Shown one piece after another: positions 55,962 to 64,000 of a stretch of 64,000 bases of DNA (positions are counted from its first letter, which is position 1; each line of letters starts with the position of its first letter). Both the position numbers and the translations under genes were made by a program. The notes beneath the pieces were generated by a model. The model worked only from the letters and a program-made list of their open reading frames with translations, did no database searches and was not told the DNA's origin. Source of the DNA: Halovibrio variabilis (GTDB taxonomy: Bacteria > Pseudomonadota > Gammaproteobacteria > Pseudomonadales > Halomonadaceae); contig NZ_BJXV01000002.1 in NCBI RefSeq assembly GCF_007991175.1, positions 124,001-188,000 on the forward strand, read 5' to 3'.

Positions 55962-56627
55962 ATGGCCTTAACACGTGAACAAATGGCGCGTCGCGTCGCC
56001 CGCGAACTCGAAGATGGTTTTTACGTCAACCTGGGTATCGGTATCCCCACGCTGGTTGCCAATTATATTCCTGACGGCATCGATGTCATGCTGCAATCCG
56101 AAAACGGGCTGCTGGGGATGGGCCGATACCCGACTGACGACGAGCTGGACCCGGATATGATTAACGCCGGCAAAGAGACCGTCACGGCCCGCCCAGGGGC
56201 GGCAATTTTTTCCTCGGCTGAATCCTTTGCCATGATACGCGGTGGTCACGTGGATTTAACCGTGCTGGGTGCCTTTGAAATTGACCAGGAAGGTAATATT
56301 GCCTCGTGGATGATTCCCGGCAAATTGATCAAAGGAATGGGCGGTGCCATGGACTTAGTCGCCGGTGCTGAGAATATTATTTGCACCATGACCCATGCCT
56401 CCAAGCATGGCGAATCCAAGCTGCTGGAGAAATGCGCGCTGCCGCTGACCGGCGCTGGCTGTATTAACCGTGTGTTAACGGATTTGGCGTACCTTGAAAT
56501 TAAAGACGGTGCCTTTATTCTCAAAGAGCGTGCACCGGGTGTAAGCGTTGAAGAAATCGTCGAGAAAACGGCGGGTAAACTGATTGTTCCAGACCATGTG
56601 CCCGAGATGACCTTTGTCGACGAATAA
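55962..56627 (+). CDS. scoB: succinyl-CoA:3-ketoacid CoA-transferase subunit B
   Basis: 221 residues from ATG 55962, preceded by GAGGAA. The open frame upstream to 55773 overlaps scoA and is not family sequence. The catalytic glutamate is in QSENGLLGMG near residue 47. NLGIGIPTLVANYIP and GGHVDLTVLGAFEID are also family sequence. Acetoacetyl-CoA formed here would feed the thiolase reaction. Confidence 0.92.
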   Translation: MALTREQMARRVARELEDGFYVNLGIGIPTLVANYIPDGIDVMLQSENGLLGMGRYPTDDELDPDMINAGKETVTARPGAAIFSSAESFAMIRGGHVDLTVLGAFEIDQEGNIASWMIPGKLIKGMGGAMDLVAGAENIICTMTHASKHGESKLLEKCALPLTGAGCINRVLTDLAYLEIKDGAFILKERAPGVSVEEIVEKTAGKLIVPDHVPEMTFVDE

Positions 56628-56635
56628 ATACTTAA

Positions 56636-56676
56636 ATGGCGTAAGACTTGCCGATAAAACACACGTCTTACGCCAT
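56636..56676. terminator. 12-base perfect hairpin between convergent genes
   Basis: ATGGCGTAAGAC (56636-56647) pairs perfectly with GTCTTACGCCAT (56665-56676) around a 17-base loop. The right arm includes the stop codon of the DUF1338-like gene. No T-run; it may stop or stabilise both convergent transcripts. Confidence 0.5.
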
Positions 56677-57435
56677 CACGCAGCGGGTGTGGTGAGGCAG
56701 TAGCACCTCGGCAACTCGCTCGTGGTCGTCTTCCACGTGCTTTTGGACCAGCGCCAGGCCGCCTAAGCATAGCCGGTGTTCGTCTCCCTCTCCGAACACC
56801 ATTTTTTGCGCTGCCGTCGGGTAAAAGCGATGATCGAGCAATGAAGAAACCGCAAAGACGCCGTTTTGTTGGCCACTTAAGCTTGGCATGCCGACGTCTT
56901 TGAGTTGTTGATCCAGGGCTGTTAGTGGCTCGCCCAGCTGGCCGCAATCGTAGCCGACGTGATGCAAACGAGGGCCCATCACGGCGAGCCAGGCGGCAAG
57001 TGGATGAGCGTATTGCAATTGCTGGTAAAGCGGCCACGACGGCATTGGCCAAGGCCTGCCGCGGCAAAGTAGGTTGTGCCCTTTGCAGTCTTGGGGGTGT
57101 GACTGCCGCACTAGTGCTTCCAGTGCTTCGCGAGGCGCCTTGGAAAGCGTGCCCATCTGCAATTCCGCTAGCACCAGCCAGCTGCTACCGTCGCTAGGCG
57201 CCAGCAGGTGAACTAGCAGGCCTTTATCGGCCATCGCAAAGTGGCCCATAGGGCGATAACCCATATGCGCCAAGTTGCCAGCAAGCGCAGTAGCGGAAAA
57301 AGGGCCGTAATTTAGGGTGACTAGAGTGAGATACTCGGCTTCAGCAGAGAGCGGCCATAGCCGAAGTGCCCCAATATCGGGGTGGGTATGTATGTAGTCA
57401 AGCCAAAGCTGCTGTACAAACTCCTGGCGTTGCAT
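56668..57435 (-). CDS. DUF1338-like (VOC-fold) protein, tentative
   Basis: 255 residues from ATG 57435, with AAGGAG six bases upstream. QQLWLDYIHTHPDIG at the N-terminus and the pattern LVTLNYGPF, MGYRPMGHFAMADKGLLVHLLAP fit DUF1338, whose characterised members are metal-dependent 2-oxoadipate dioxygenase/decarboxylases of lysine breakdown. Several typical residues are not obvious, so the catalytic role is open. No membrane segment. Convergent with scoB. Confidence 0.5.
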   Translation of the reverse strand: MQRQEFVQQLWLDYIHTHPDIGALRLWPLSAEAEYLTLVTLNYGPFSATALAGNLAHMGYRPMGHFAMADKGLLVHLLAPSDGSSWLVLAELQMGTLSKAPREALEALVRQSHPQDCKGHNLLCRGRPWPMPSWPLYQQLQYAHPLAAWLAVMGPRLHHVGYDCGQLGEPLTALDQQLKDVGMPSLSGQQNGVFAVSSLLDHRFYPTAAQKMVFGEGDEHRLCLGGLALVQKHVEDDHERVAEVLLPHHTRCVMA

Positions 57436-57549
57436 AGTGAACTCCTTGCCCAAAAGTGATGGCGCAGCCTAAGTCGAATAATTGTTCAGTATAGGCAAAT
57501 GCGCAAGGCAAGGGTTCAACGGGTATTAACGGCATCGAATTAGCTAACG

Positions 57550-57813
57550 TTAAGAGGCAAGCAGCTGCTTGTCGCGCACGAACTGGTCAAACTCAGTGAA
57601 GCCGCCCACGTGGGTTTGATCGACAAACACCTGGGGTACGGTATGAATCGGCTTCCCAGCGGTTTTGGCAATGTCTTCTTTGGTAACGCCTTCAGAAGGC
57701 ATATCGACATAGCGAAAACCTTCAATTTTATTGGATTTTTCTAATTGCTCGGCAAGCTGTTTTGCGCGCACACAGAAAGGGCATGACAGGCGTCCAAAAA
57801 TAACCACAAACAT
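57550..57813 (-). CDS. grxA: glutaredoxin 1-type
   Basis: 87 residues (E. coli GrxA is 85). Active site CPFC at residues 11-14, TVPQVFVDQTHVGGF with the cis-proline and glutathione-binding region, and EGVTKEDIAKTAGKP matching GrxA. Reduces ribonucleotide reductase and other disulfides with glutathione. AAAGGAG precedes the ATG. Confidence 0.93.
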   Translation of the reverse strand: MFVVIFGRLSCPFCVRAKQLAEQLEKSNKIEGFRYVDMPSEGVTKEDIAKTAGKPIHTVPQVFVDQTHVGGFTEFDQFVRDKQLLAS

Positions 57814-57982
57814 AGGTGGCGCTCCTTTACGATAAACGGGGAAGTGACATAGCGGTTGCTATGGCTAATATAGCCAAGTGCTAAACTTGCGCCCATTGTG
57901 GCTGAGCAGCGCGCTTTTCGCCAATAGCACCTTGCTACACTGACAATTAACGCCAGTTATCACTGAACTACCAAGGATTTTT

Positions 57983-58408
57983 ATGCAAACGCTCAGCGCA
58001 GCCGAATACGCATTCCTCGCCGAGTTGGCAACCGCATACCGCGATGAGCACCTGCCGGTGCTCAAACAAACGGAGGGATGGAACCCGTGCCTGGGAGTGG
58101 ATGCGCTATGTTTTCAACATCACGGCGTTGAGCACATGGTGGGCGCGTTAATTACTCCCTGTGAGCTATGGTTAGTGGCGGTGCCTAACCACGCCCAGCT
58201 CACTGGCGCTTTGGCTGATACGTTAACGCTTGCGTTACCTTCGGGGCGCTACCGCTTATCCCTTGAGCGACTACCGGGCGGTTATGAACTCTATAAGCGC
58301 ATTATTTTGCATGATTTAGGCGAGTTGGACAGCATGCAGGAGGCTGCAAGGCTAGCGCAGCGAATGATGGCGCGTTTGATGCAACCCGCCGAAGAAGCCG
58401 ATACTTAG
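57983..58408 (+). CDS. HybE-like [NiFe]-hydrogenase assembly chaperone family protein (orphan)
   Basis: 141 residues. WNPCLGVDALCFQHHG, GALITPCELWLVAVP and LALPSGRYRLSLERLPGGYE follow the HybE/HupJ pattern, where the protein helps mature the hydrogenase small subunit. No hydrogenase or hyp gene is in the window, so here it may serve another role. AAGGA lies five bases before the ATG. Next to bdhA on the same strand, 55 bases apart. Confidence 0.6.
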   Translation: MQTLSAAEYAFLAELATAYRDEHLPVLKQTEGWNPCLGVDALCFQHHGVEHMVGALITPCELWLVAVPNHAQLTGALADTLTLALPSGRYRLSLERLPGGYELYKRIILHDLGELDSMQEAARLAQRMMARLMQPAEEADT

Positions 58409-58463
58409 CCATGCATGACTATACTGACAGTGACTTCCATTCACTAAGCGAAAGGAAATACCT

Positions 58464-59237
58464 ATGACCTCCCCAGCTGTTACAACGCCGCGAGTTGCGC
58501 TGGTCACCGGCACCAGCAGTGGTATTGGTGCCGCCGTGGTCAAGCATTTTTGCGAGCTCGGCCACCAAGTGCTCGCGGTGGATTATAACCCGGCGGGAAA
58601 AGCCATTGCTGAAGACGCCGGAGCCGTCTTTTTTGAAGCAGATCTGACCGACCCTGGTGCCTGTCGAGCTGCGGTGGCCGATGCAGTGAAGCGCTTCGGC
58701 GGCGTCGATATCCTGGTCAATAATGCGGGCATACAACACGTTGCTTCGATTGAGACGTTTCCCGAAGAGAAATGGCGGCAAATTATGGATCTGATGCTGA
58801 CGGCGCCGTTCTTGCTGACGCAGGCAGCATGGCCACATATGCGGGCAAAGGCCTGGGGGCGCATTATTAATGTGGCCTCGATACACGCTCAGGTAGCATC
58901 TCCCGGTAAAGCCGCTTATATCAGTGCCAAGCACGGCATGATTGGTTTGACCAAGACAGCGGCGCTGGAAGGCGGCGAGCAGGGCATCACCGCCAATGCG
59001 GTTTGTCCTGCCTATGTGAAAACGCCATTGGTGGATAACCAGATTGCTGATCAGGCCAAGCTGAATAACATGGATGAGAAGGAAGTCATCGAAAAAATCA
59101 TGCTCAAGCAGGCGGCGATCAAGCGCTTGATCGAGCCTGAAGAAGTGGCGCAATTAGTCGCTTACCTGGCATCCGACGCTGCCGGTGCGGTGACTGGCTC
59201 AAGCTTTAATATTGATCTTGGTTGGACGGCGCATTGA
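58464..59237 (+). CDS. bdhA: D-3-hydroxybutyrate dehydrogenase
   Basis: 257-residue short-chain dehydrogenase. Cofactor motif TGTSSGIGAAV near 15-25, NNAGIQHV, catalytic Tyr152-x3-Lys156 in AAYISAKHG, and the HBDH-specific VCPAYVKTPLVDNQI. Oxidises 3-hydroxybutyrate to acetoacetate with NAD. AAAGGA lies upstream of the ATG. With scoAB and the thiolase this gives a full route to acetyl-CoA. Confidence 0.92.
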   Translation: MTSPAVTTPRVALVTGTSSGIGAAVVKHFCELGHQVLAVDYNPAGKAIAEDAGAVFFEADLTDPGACRAAVADAVKRFGGVDILVNNAGIQHVASIETFPEEKWRQIMDLMLTAPFLLTQAAWPHMRAKAWGRIINVASIHAQVASPGKAAYISAKHGMIGLTKTAALEGGEQGITANAVCPAYVKTPLVDNQIADQAKLNNMDEKEVIEKIMLKQAAIKRLIEPEEVAQLVAYLASDAAGAVTGSSFNIDLGWTAH

Positions 59238-59289
59238 AAACGCGTTTTTTTAATTGTTTCAATTTCTGCTTAACAAACGGTTGAGAGGT

Positions 59290-59400
59290 CAGGTTGAAGC
59301 GAGGGTCTTTCGCCATGGATGGCGAAAGTAGCGCCCAGGGAGGGGTTCACAGCGCCCTCGCGGAAACCTGTCTTCTCACTCCACCCAGAGCTGCCGTCTT
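59290..59400. repeat. structured intergenic element downstream of bdhA
   Basis: CTTTCGCCATGGATGGCGAAAG forms a 9-base stem with a TGGA loop (59307-59328), and GC-rich sequence with GGGAGGGG and CCCTC after it can fold further. The look is that of a REP-like dispersed element. Only one copy is seen in this window. Confidence 0.45.
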
Positions 59401-59420
59401 GCCTGCTGAGATTAGTCAAT

Positions 59421-59960
59421 TTAACGCCGTACCGGACGTTTTTGTAATTTGCGCTGCAGGGTGCGGCGATGCATGCCCAGCGCCCGGGCGGTGGCGGAGA
59501 TATTGCCGTCGTGCTCCTGAAGTACTTTCTGAATATGCTCCCAGGTGATGCGGTTAATCGAAGGCGGATTGTCAGCCAGTTCGGTGTCCGGGTCACCGTC
59601 CTGGCGCTCAAATGCCGTGAGTACATCATCCGCATCCACGGGTTTGCACAGATAATTGGCGGCGCCGAGTTTTATCGCCTCCACCGCGGTGGCAATGCTC
59701 GAGTAGCCTGTCAGTACCACAACACGGCACTGGGGCACTGTGGCAAGCAGCTCGGGCAGCAGTTTTAGCCCCGAGCTATTTTCAAGCTTAAGATCGAGGG
59801 TCGCCATGGTAGGTGAGAACTGGGCGGCCATCGTCAATGCTTGCTCGGCATCGTGGGCGATAATGACTTCATAGCCGCGCCGGGTCAGGGCGCGATTGAG
59901 TACATGACAAAACATTTCATCGTCATCAATGATCAGCAGGCGTTGCTCTCGGGTTGGCAT
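59421..59960 (-). CDS. regA: RegA/PrrA/ActR-type response regulator
   Basis: 179 residues. Receiver domain with Asp12-Asp14 acidic pocket, phosphoacceptor Asp56 (ATLDLKLENSSG), conserved Thr in VLTGYSS and Lys in YLCKPVD. C-terminal Fis-type helix-turn-helix NISATARALGMHRRTLQRKL. GAGG precedes the ATG. Partner of the sensor gene 50 bases upstream. Global redox regulator in proteobacteria. Confidence 0.92.
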   Translation of the reverse strand: MPTREQRLLIIDDDEMFCHVLNRALTRRGYEVIIAHDAEQALTMAAQFSPTMATLDLKLENSSGLKLLPELLATVPQCRVVVLTGYSSIATAVEAIKLGAANYLCKPVDADDVLTAFERQDGDPDTELADNPPSINRITWEHIQKVLQEHDGNISATARALGMHRRTLQRKLQKRPVRR

Positions 59961-60010
59961 GATGTCCTCAATCCATTTCTGGGAATGCTTGGGTGGCCAG
60001 GTTTTAGGGC

Positions 60011-61282
60011 CTAGTGGGGCGCCGCGCAGCGAGGCAGCGTCACTTCCGTCAGCGTACCGCCTTCGGGGTGATTATACAGGCTCACGCCGCCGCCAAAGCG
60101 ATTGATAGTGGCGTGGGTTAAAAATAAGCCGATGCCCATGCCTTTGCTTTTGGTGGAAATAAACGTCTCGCCCAACTGGTCGGCAATCGACATCGCCACG
60201 CCGGGGCCATGATCACGGATATCAATCACCACGCTATCGCCTTGCCAGTCTAAGCGAATAGCAATCTGTTCAGGGTTCGCATCGGCGGCATTGTTAAGCA
60301 GGTTCATTAGCGCCTGGTCAAGTGTTGCATCGACCGCCAGCCAGGGCTGGCCGCGCTTCTCCGCCACATCGAACTGATGGCTTACATCCGGGCGTAGTAC
60401 CAGCCAGCGCTGCACGACGCCCGCAAGCCAGCTTTCGGCGTTGAGCACTTCGGGCTCCGCCATGCGCCGGCGGTCCGCATTGGAGACAAGGTTTTGCAAG
60501 CGTGATTTGCAGACATCGACTTGCTGGCGCAGCAAGTCGATGTCCTCGTTCAGCCCCGAATCAGGGGGGGCGTCAGCCTGCATCTCCTTGAGCAGTACCG
60601 CCATGGTGGAAAGCGGCGTTCCCAGCTCGTGGGCGGTGCCCGCGGCCTGGGTGGCGACCGCGAGTACCTGCTCATTGCGCAAGGCGGCCTCACGGGTGCG
60701 CGATAAGGCTTGGTCACGGCTGCGCAGCGCGTGAGCCATTTTATAGATAAAAAAGGTAACCAGGCCCGCGGAGAGGCCAAAGTTAAGCCACATGCCTAAG
60801 ATATGCAGGCTAAGCGGGTTATCACTGTTGATATGCCCGAGCTGCGGAATCGGGTAATAAGAAAACATTAAAAAGGTATACCCCGCCATGGAGCACGCCG
60901 CGATGATCCAGGCGTGACGCCAAGGCAGGGTCGCTGCGGCAATGGTCACCGGGACCAAATAATAGGTGATGAACGGGTTTGTTGAGCCACCCGAAAAGTA
61001 AAACAGCAGTGTTAGCCCGGCAATATCAGCGAGTAAGTGCAGCAAGTATTCAAGGTGGGTCACGGCGCGAGGACGCCCCAGCCGCCACCAGGTGGCGATG
61101 TTCAGCACACCCATGGCGATAATCACGCTCACTACCGCCGTGACCGGTAGATCGAAAGCAAGCAGCTCAACGCCGACAATAATGGCCAGTAAAAAACCTG
61201 TCCAGGTAATGCCGCGTACGATGGTGAGGCGTACCAAGTTACGGTTGGGGGTAGACAGTGGAAGTGGCAGGGTAGTCGGCAT
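60011..61282 (-). CDS. regB: RegB/PrrB-type redox-sensing histidine kinase
   Basis: 423 residues from ATG 61282. About six membrane helices (28-200), with the quinone-binding motif GGSTNPF at 98-104. The dimerisation H-box AHELGTPLSTM has phospho-His218. The redox-active cysteine equivalent to RegB Cys265 is present as Cys258 in QQVDVCKSRLQ. HATPase with DHGPGVAM and GMGIGLFL. Autophosphorylation is known to fall under oxidising conditions in this family. Confidence 0.93.
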   Translation of the reverse strand: MPTTLPLPLSTPNRNLVRLTIVRGITWTGFLLAIIVGVELLAFDLPVTAVVSVIIAMGVLNIATWWRLGRPRAVTHLEYLLHLLADIAGLTLLFYFSGGSTNPFITYYLVPVTIAAATLPWRHAWIIAACSMAGYTFLMFSYYPIPQLGHINSDNPLSLHILGMWLNFGLSAGLVTFFIYKMAHALRSRDQALSRTREAALRNEQVLAVATQAAGTAHELGTPLSTMAVLLKEMQADAPPDSGLNEDIDLLRQQVDVCKSRLQNLVSNADRRRMAEPEVLNAESWLAGVVQRWLVLRPDVSHQFDVAEKRGQPWLAVDATLDQALMNLLNNAADANPEQIAIRLDWQGDSVVIDIRDHGPGVAMSIADQLGETFISTKSKGMGIGLFLTHATINRFGGGVSLYNHPEGGTLTEVTLPRCAAPH

Positions 61283-61289
61283 AATCAGT

Positions 61290-61706
61290 TTATTTCTTCG
61301 CGGTTTTAAGACGGTGAATGGCAAACTTGATCAATAGCGTCATGACATAGGTTGTCCACCCGGCCGTGGCGAGTATATTGAAGAGCAGCATTTTGGGCGG
61401 AAGCCAGGTGCTACCCAGCAGGGCTTCGAGCATGATGTGGATGAACATCGCCAGCAACAGCGGCAGGGCCAGCGTATGAATCCACATGTCGGTCCGCCGT
61501 TTGCGAATATGGTAGCGGCGTAGCAAGTACCGCAGTGGCTTGTGCGCCCAACAAATAACCACCAGGGCACCGATAACCAATAGGCTAGCGAGGGTCGGTT
61601 CTGTACTGCCGATATGGACTGATAAGGAAATCGACCAGGCAAGGCTTAGCCACATCACTCCTTCCAGGCTGGCAATGATATCCGCATAGCGTCGCACGTT
61701 CTGCAT
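61290..61706 (-). CDS. small integral membrane protein, unknown
   Basis: 138 residues from ATG 61706, with AGGA 11 bases upstream. Four hydrophobic segments (about 10-30, 38-53, 78-100, 108-130) with basic loops (YLLRRYHIRKRRTD). No family recognised. It ends eight bases before the regB start, so the three minus-strand genes are probably one transcript and the protein may work with RegB; that is inference. Confidence 0.65.
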   Translation of the reverse strand: MQNVRRYADIIASLEGVMWLSLAWSISLSVHIGSTEPTLASLLVIGALVVICWAHKPLRYLLRRYHIRKRRTDMWIHTLALPLLLAMFIHIMLEALLGSTWLPPKMLLFNILATAGWTTYVMTLLIKFAIHRLKTAKK

Positions 61707-61847
61707 AAACAATCGGGTCCTGATATAAAAAGTGCCGCTATGATACGACACTTGGACGAGCGTGTGGGCGCTAGCTCGGCGGATTTATCCAACCGGCCAA
61801 TGGCGTATACTGGGCGTACGATTCGTTAACTCAGCACAGGATTTACC

Positions 61848-62885
61848 GTGGACACTGTAACACTGACCCGCCCCGACGATTGGCACCTTCACTTGCGCGA
61901 CGATGAAGCGCTCAAAGCGGTAGTAGGCCACACCGCCGCCCAGATGGGACGCGCGATTATCATGCCCAATTTAACCCCGCCAGTGACGACGACGGCTCAA
62001 GCGTTAGAATACCGTCAGCGTATTCTTGATGCGTTGCCAGCGGGCAGTGCCTTTGAACCGTTGATGGTGCTTTACCTCACCGATACGACGCCCCCCGAAG
62101 AGATCGAGCGCGCAGCGCAAAGTGGTATTGTCAAAGCAGTGAAGCTGTACCCGGCGGGAGCAACGACCAACTCCGCATCGGGGGTAACCGATCTTGCCCA
62201 CTGTGACGCAACCATCGAGATGATGGCTAAGCTCGGCATGCCGCTTCTGGTGCACGGTGAAGTTACCCATGCAGAGATCGATATTTTTGATCGCGAAGCG
62301 GTATTCATTGAAAACGTCATGAAGCCACTGCTAGCGCGTCACCCGACGTTGAGAGTCGTCTGTGAGCACATTACGACGCAGCAGGCCGCAGAGTTTGTCG
62401 CCGAAGCGCCGGATAACGTGGCGGCGACCATTACCGCGCACCATTTGCTGTTCAACCGTAATAAAATGCTGGTGGGGGGGATTCGCCCTCACTATTACTG
62501 CCTGCCTATTCTTAAACGCGAGCAACACCGCCAAGCGCTTTTAAAGGCGGCCACCAGCGGCAGCCAAAAGTTCTTTTTAGGCACCGATAGCGCTCCCCAC
62601 TCCCAAGGCGCCAAAGAGTCAAGCTGCGGCTGCGCGGGTGCCTACACGGCGCCTGCGGCCATTGAGCTTTACGCAACTGCCTTCGATGAAATGAACGCTT
62701 TGGATCAGCTAGAAGCCTTTGCCAGCCTAAATGGGCCACGTTTTTACGGCCTTTCGCCAAACGCTGAGCGTATCACGCTGGAGCGCCGTGAATGGCGCTT
62801 GCCGGAAAGCTACCCCTATGCCCAGGGTGAGCAGATTATTCCGCTGCTGGCGGGAGAGACGCTTGGCTGGGCGATTAAGGGCTAG
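61848..62885 (+). CDS. pyrC: dihydroorotase (class II)
   Basis: 345 residues. [10 protein letters not shown] gives the HxH metal ligands, [12 protein letters not shown] the carboxylated lysine, and LVHGEVT and [13 protein letters not shown] the remaining ligands. Cyclises carbamoyl-aspartate in pyrimidine synthesis. The start is GTG, with AGGA upstream. Confidence 0.96.
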   Translation: MDTVTLTRPDDWHLHLRDDEALKAVVGHTAAQMGRAIIMPNLTPPVTTTAQALEYRQRILDALPAGSAFEPLMVLYLTDTTPPEEIERAAQSGIVKAVKLYPAGATTNSASGVTDLAHCDATIEMMAKLGMPLLVHGEVTHAEIDIFDREAVFIENVMKPLLARHPTLRVVCEHITTQQAAEFVAEAPDNVAATITAHHLLFNRNKMLVGGIRPHYYCLPILKREQHRQALLKAATSGSQKFFLGTDSAPHSQGAKESSCGCAGAYTAPAAIELYATAFDEMNALDQLEAFASLNGPRFYGLSPNAERITLERREWRLPESYPYAQGEQIIPLLAGETLGWAIKG

Positions 62886-62949
62886 GGTGTCATAAAGGAT
62901 GCCGCCGACCCGTTAACCGTCGTCGGCATCGAACGTTAGGCTAACCCGG

Positions 62950-63657
62950 TTAGGCGTTACCCAGCTGCTTTAGCATTTGATCCACCATGCGCGAAGAGTG
63001 GTCGGCAGCTACTTCCAGAAACTCATCGAAGGAAAGGTGGTTGTCGCCGCTGCCCGGGATATCAGACAGCGCGCGGATAACCACGAAAGGGCACTGGTAG
63101 CGATGGCACGTCTGGGCAATCGCGGCGGCTTCCATCTCAACGGCCAGCATGCTGGGGAATTGCGCCCGCGTGGCAGCTACCCGAGCGGGGTCAGCCATAA
63201 AGGCATCGCCGGTAGCGATCAAACCTTCACGCACCTGGACTTCACCTAGCGAGGCGATAGCGTGACGCGCGATCTCGCGCAGCTGTGTATCCGCGTGGTA
63301 AGCGGCGGGCATGCCCGGGACTTGGCCAATTTCATAGCCAAACACCACGGCATCCACATCGTGATGGCGGACTTCATCGGAAATGATCACATCGCCAATC
63401 TGTAAATCGGTGGCGAACCCACCCGCCGAGCCGGTGTTGATAATGGCATCGGGCTGATGGCGTTCCAATAAAATAGCGGTGCCCACGGCGGCATTGACTT
63501 TGCCAATGCCCGATTGCAGCACAATCACCTCAAGGCCGTAGCGTGTGCCCGTATGAAAGACAAAGCCCGCGTGTTCATAGCGCTGGGTGCCGTCTAGCTG
63601 GCTCACTAAAGTACTTACTTCTTGCGCCATTGCGCCAATAATACCAATACGCTTCAC
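62950..63657 (-). CDS. mtnN: 5'-methylthioadenosine/S-adenosylhomocysteine nucleosidase
   Basis: 235 residues if started at GTG 63657 (product MKRIGIIGAMAQEV, as in E. coli), which has GGAG nine bases upstream; the ATG at 63672 would add five residues without a ribosome-binding site. NTGSAGGF and MLAVEMEAAAIAQT with the catalytic glutamate and LSDIPGSGD are the family motifs. It cleaves adenine from MTA and SAH. Confidence 0.94.
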   Translation of the reverse strand: MKRIGIIGAMAQEVSTLVSQLDGTQRYEHAGFVFHTGTRYGLEVIVLQSGIGKVNAAVGTAILLERHQPDAIINTGSAGGFATDLQIGDVIISDEVRHHDVDAVVFGYEIGQVPGMPAAYHADTQLREIARHAIASLGEVQVREGLIATGDAFMADPARVAATRAQFPSMLAVEMEAAAIAQTCHRYQCPFVVIRALSDIPGSGDNHLSFDEFLEVAADHSSRMVDQMLKQLGNA

Positions 63658-63709
63658 TGCGCCATGCTCCATCTTGAGAGAAAAAATAAAGTGCCAGGTA
63701 AGGCCTGAT

Positions 63710-64000
63710 TCAAGCCAGCTGTTGCTGGGCTAAATCGTGTTGTTCAGCGGCTTCCAGGGTGTTTTCCAGCAGTGTCGCGACGGTCATGGGGCCAACGCCA
63801 CCCGGCACCGGGGTAATAAAGCTGGCGCGCTCGGCGGCGACTGCAAAATCGATATCGCCGATTAACGTGCCGTTTGCCTGGCGATTGATGCCCACATCAA
63901 TCACGATCGCGCCTGGTTTAATCCATTCACCCTTAACAATGCCAGGTTTGCCGACGGCCACTACCAAAATATCAGCGCGGCTAACGTGATCTTCAAGGTT
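63710..64000 (-). CDS. folD: methylenetetrahydrofolate dehydrogenase/cyclohydrolase, C-terminal part
   Basis: About 96 C-terminal residues; the gene enters from beyond the right edge. [24 protein letters not shown] and [18 protein letters not shown] are FolD C-terminal signatures. It interconverts methylene-, methenyl- and formyl-tetrahydrofolate and so uses the methylene-THF produced by GcvT. It ends 53 bases before the mtnN start. Confidence 0.95.
   Translation of the reverse strand, partial: NLEDHVSRADILVVAVGKPGIVKGEWIKPGAIVIDVGINRQANGTLIGDIDFAVAAERASFITPVPGGVGPMTVATLLENTLEAAEQHDLAQQQLA

Noticed and set aside
58479..58486. GTTGTAAC, the core of enterobacterial Ter sites, on the minus strand inside bdhA (another at about 31756)
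   Set aside because: An eight-base match is expected about twice by chance in 64 kb on both strands, and flanking bases do not extend the match.

Overview
The window reads as chromosome from a Halomonas/Vreelandella-type gammaproteobacterium. The reasons are a Rnf complex, an MvaT-type (not H-NS-type) xenogeneic silencer, a gyrA-serC-pheA-tyrA/aroA-cmk-rpsA supra-operon with fused tyrA-aroA as in Pseudomonas and its relatives, type IV pili encoded beside coaE/yacG, and PHB/ketone-body enzymes. The assignment rests on recognised proteins and gene order; no database search was run.

Layout. 1-4.1 kb (minus): rnfA-B-C-D-G, with rnfG cut by the window edge. 4.2-9.0 kb (minus): metG, a small unknown gene, a PlsC-like acyltransferase and rdgC. 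9.1-19.5 kb (plus): a hot-dog thioesterase, then gyrA, serC, pheA, tyrA-aroA, cmk and rpsA, ending in a strong terminator. 19.5-21.6 kb: a heptanucleotide tandem repeat, mvaT, about 1 kb without a recognisable gene, and a small acidic ORF. 21.6-27.3 kb (minus): pilB-pilC-pilD-coaE-yacG followed by a gene that looks like the replication fork-arrest protein Tus. pilA, a CigR-like protein and an inositol-phosphatase-family gene follow on plus, then tRNA-Pro(GGG).

29.8-37.7 kb, just past tRNA-Pro, is the accessory region. It holds an OGFr-domain protein with a gamma-glutamylcyclotransferase-like protein, a WYL regulator, a DUF2201-type putative metallopeptidase, wreckage of what looks like a BREX operon (an ATP-binding protein gene with two in-frame stops, whose end overlaps a frameshifted pglX start), a small hypothetical gene, a double-AAA+ ATPase, and divergently from it a stand-alone caspase/CHAT-like peptidase. 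Degraded permease/thioredoxin fragments close the block. The AAA+/caspase-like pair is the best candidate for an undescribed system.

37.7-45.7 kb: thiolase, squalene/phytoene synthase-like gene, idi, a DUF2189 membrane protein, a lipoprotein, ppnN and a LysR regulator. 45.7-52.1 kb: glycine metabolism (gcvP, gcvH, an alanine/glycine symporter, gcvT). 52.2-64 kb: an NlpD-like LysM/LytM lipoprotein, a YihG-like acyltransferase, a LysR regulator divergent from succinyl-CoA:3-ketoacid CoA-transferase (two subunits), a DUF1338-like gene, grxA, an orphan HybE-like gene, 3-hydroxybutyrate dehydrogenase, a RegB/RegA redox two-component pair, a small membrane protein, pyrC, mtnN and the 3' part of folD. 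Thiolase, CoA-transferase and hydroxybutyrate dehydrogenase together form a route from 3-hydroxybutyrate to acetyl-CoA.
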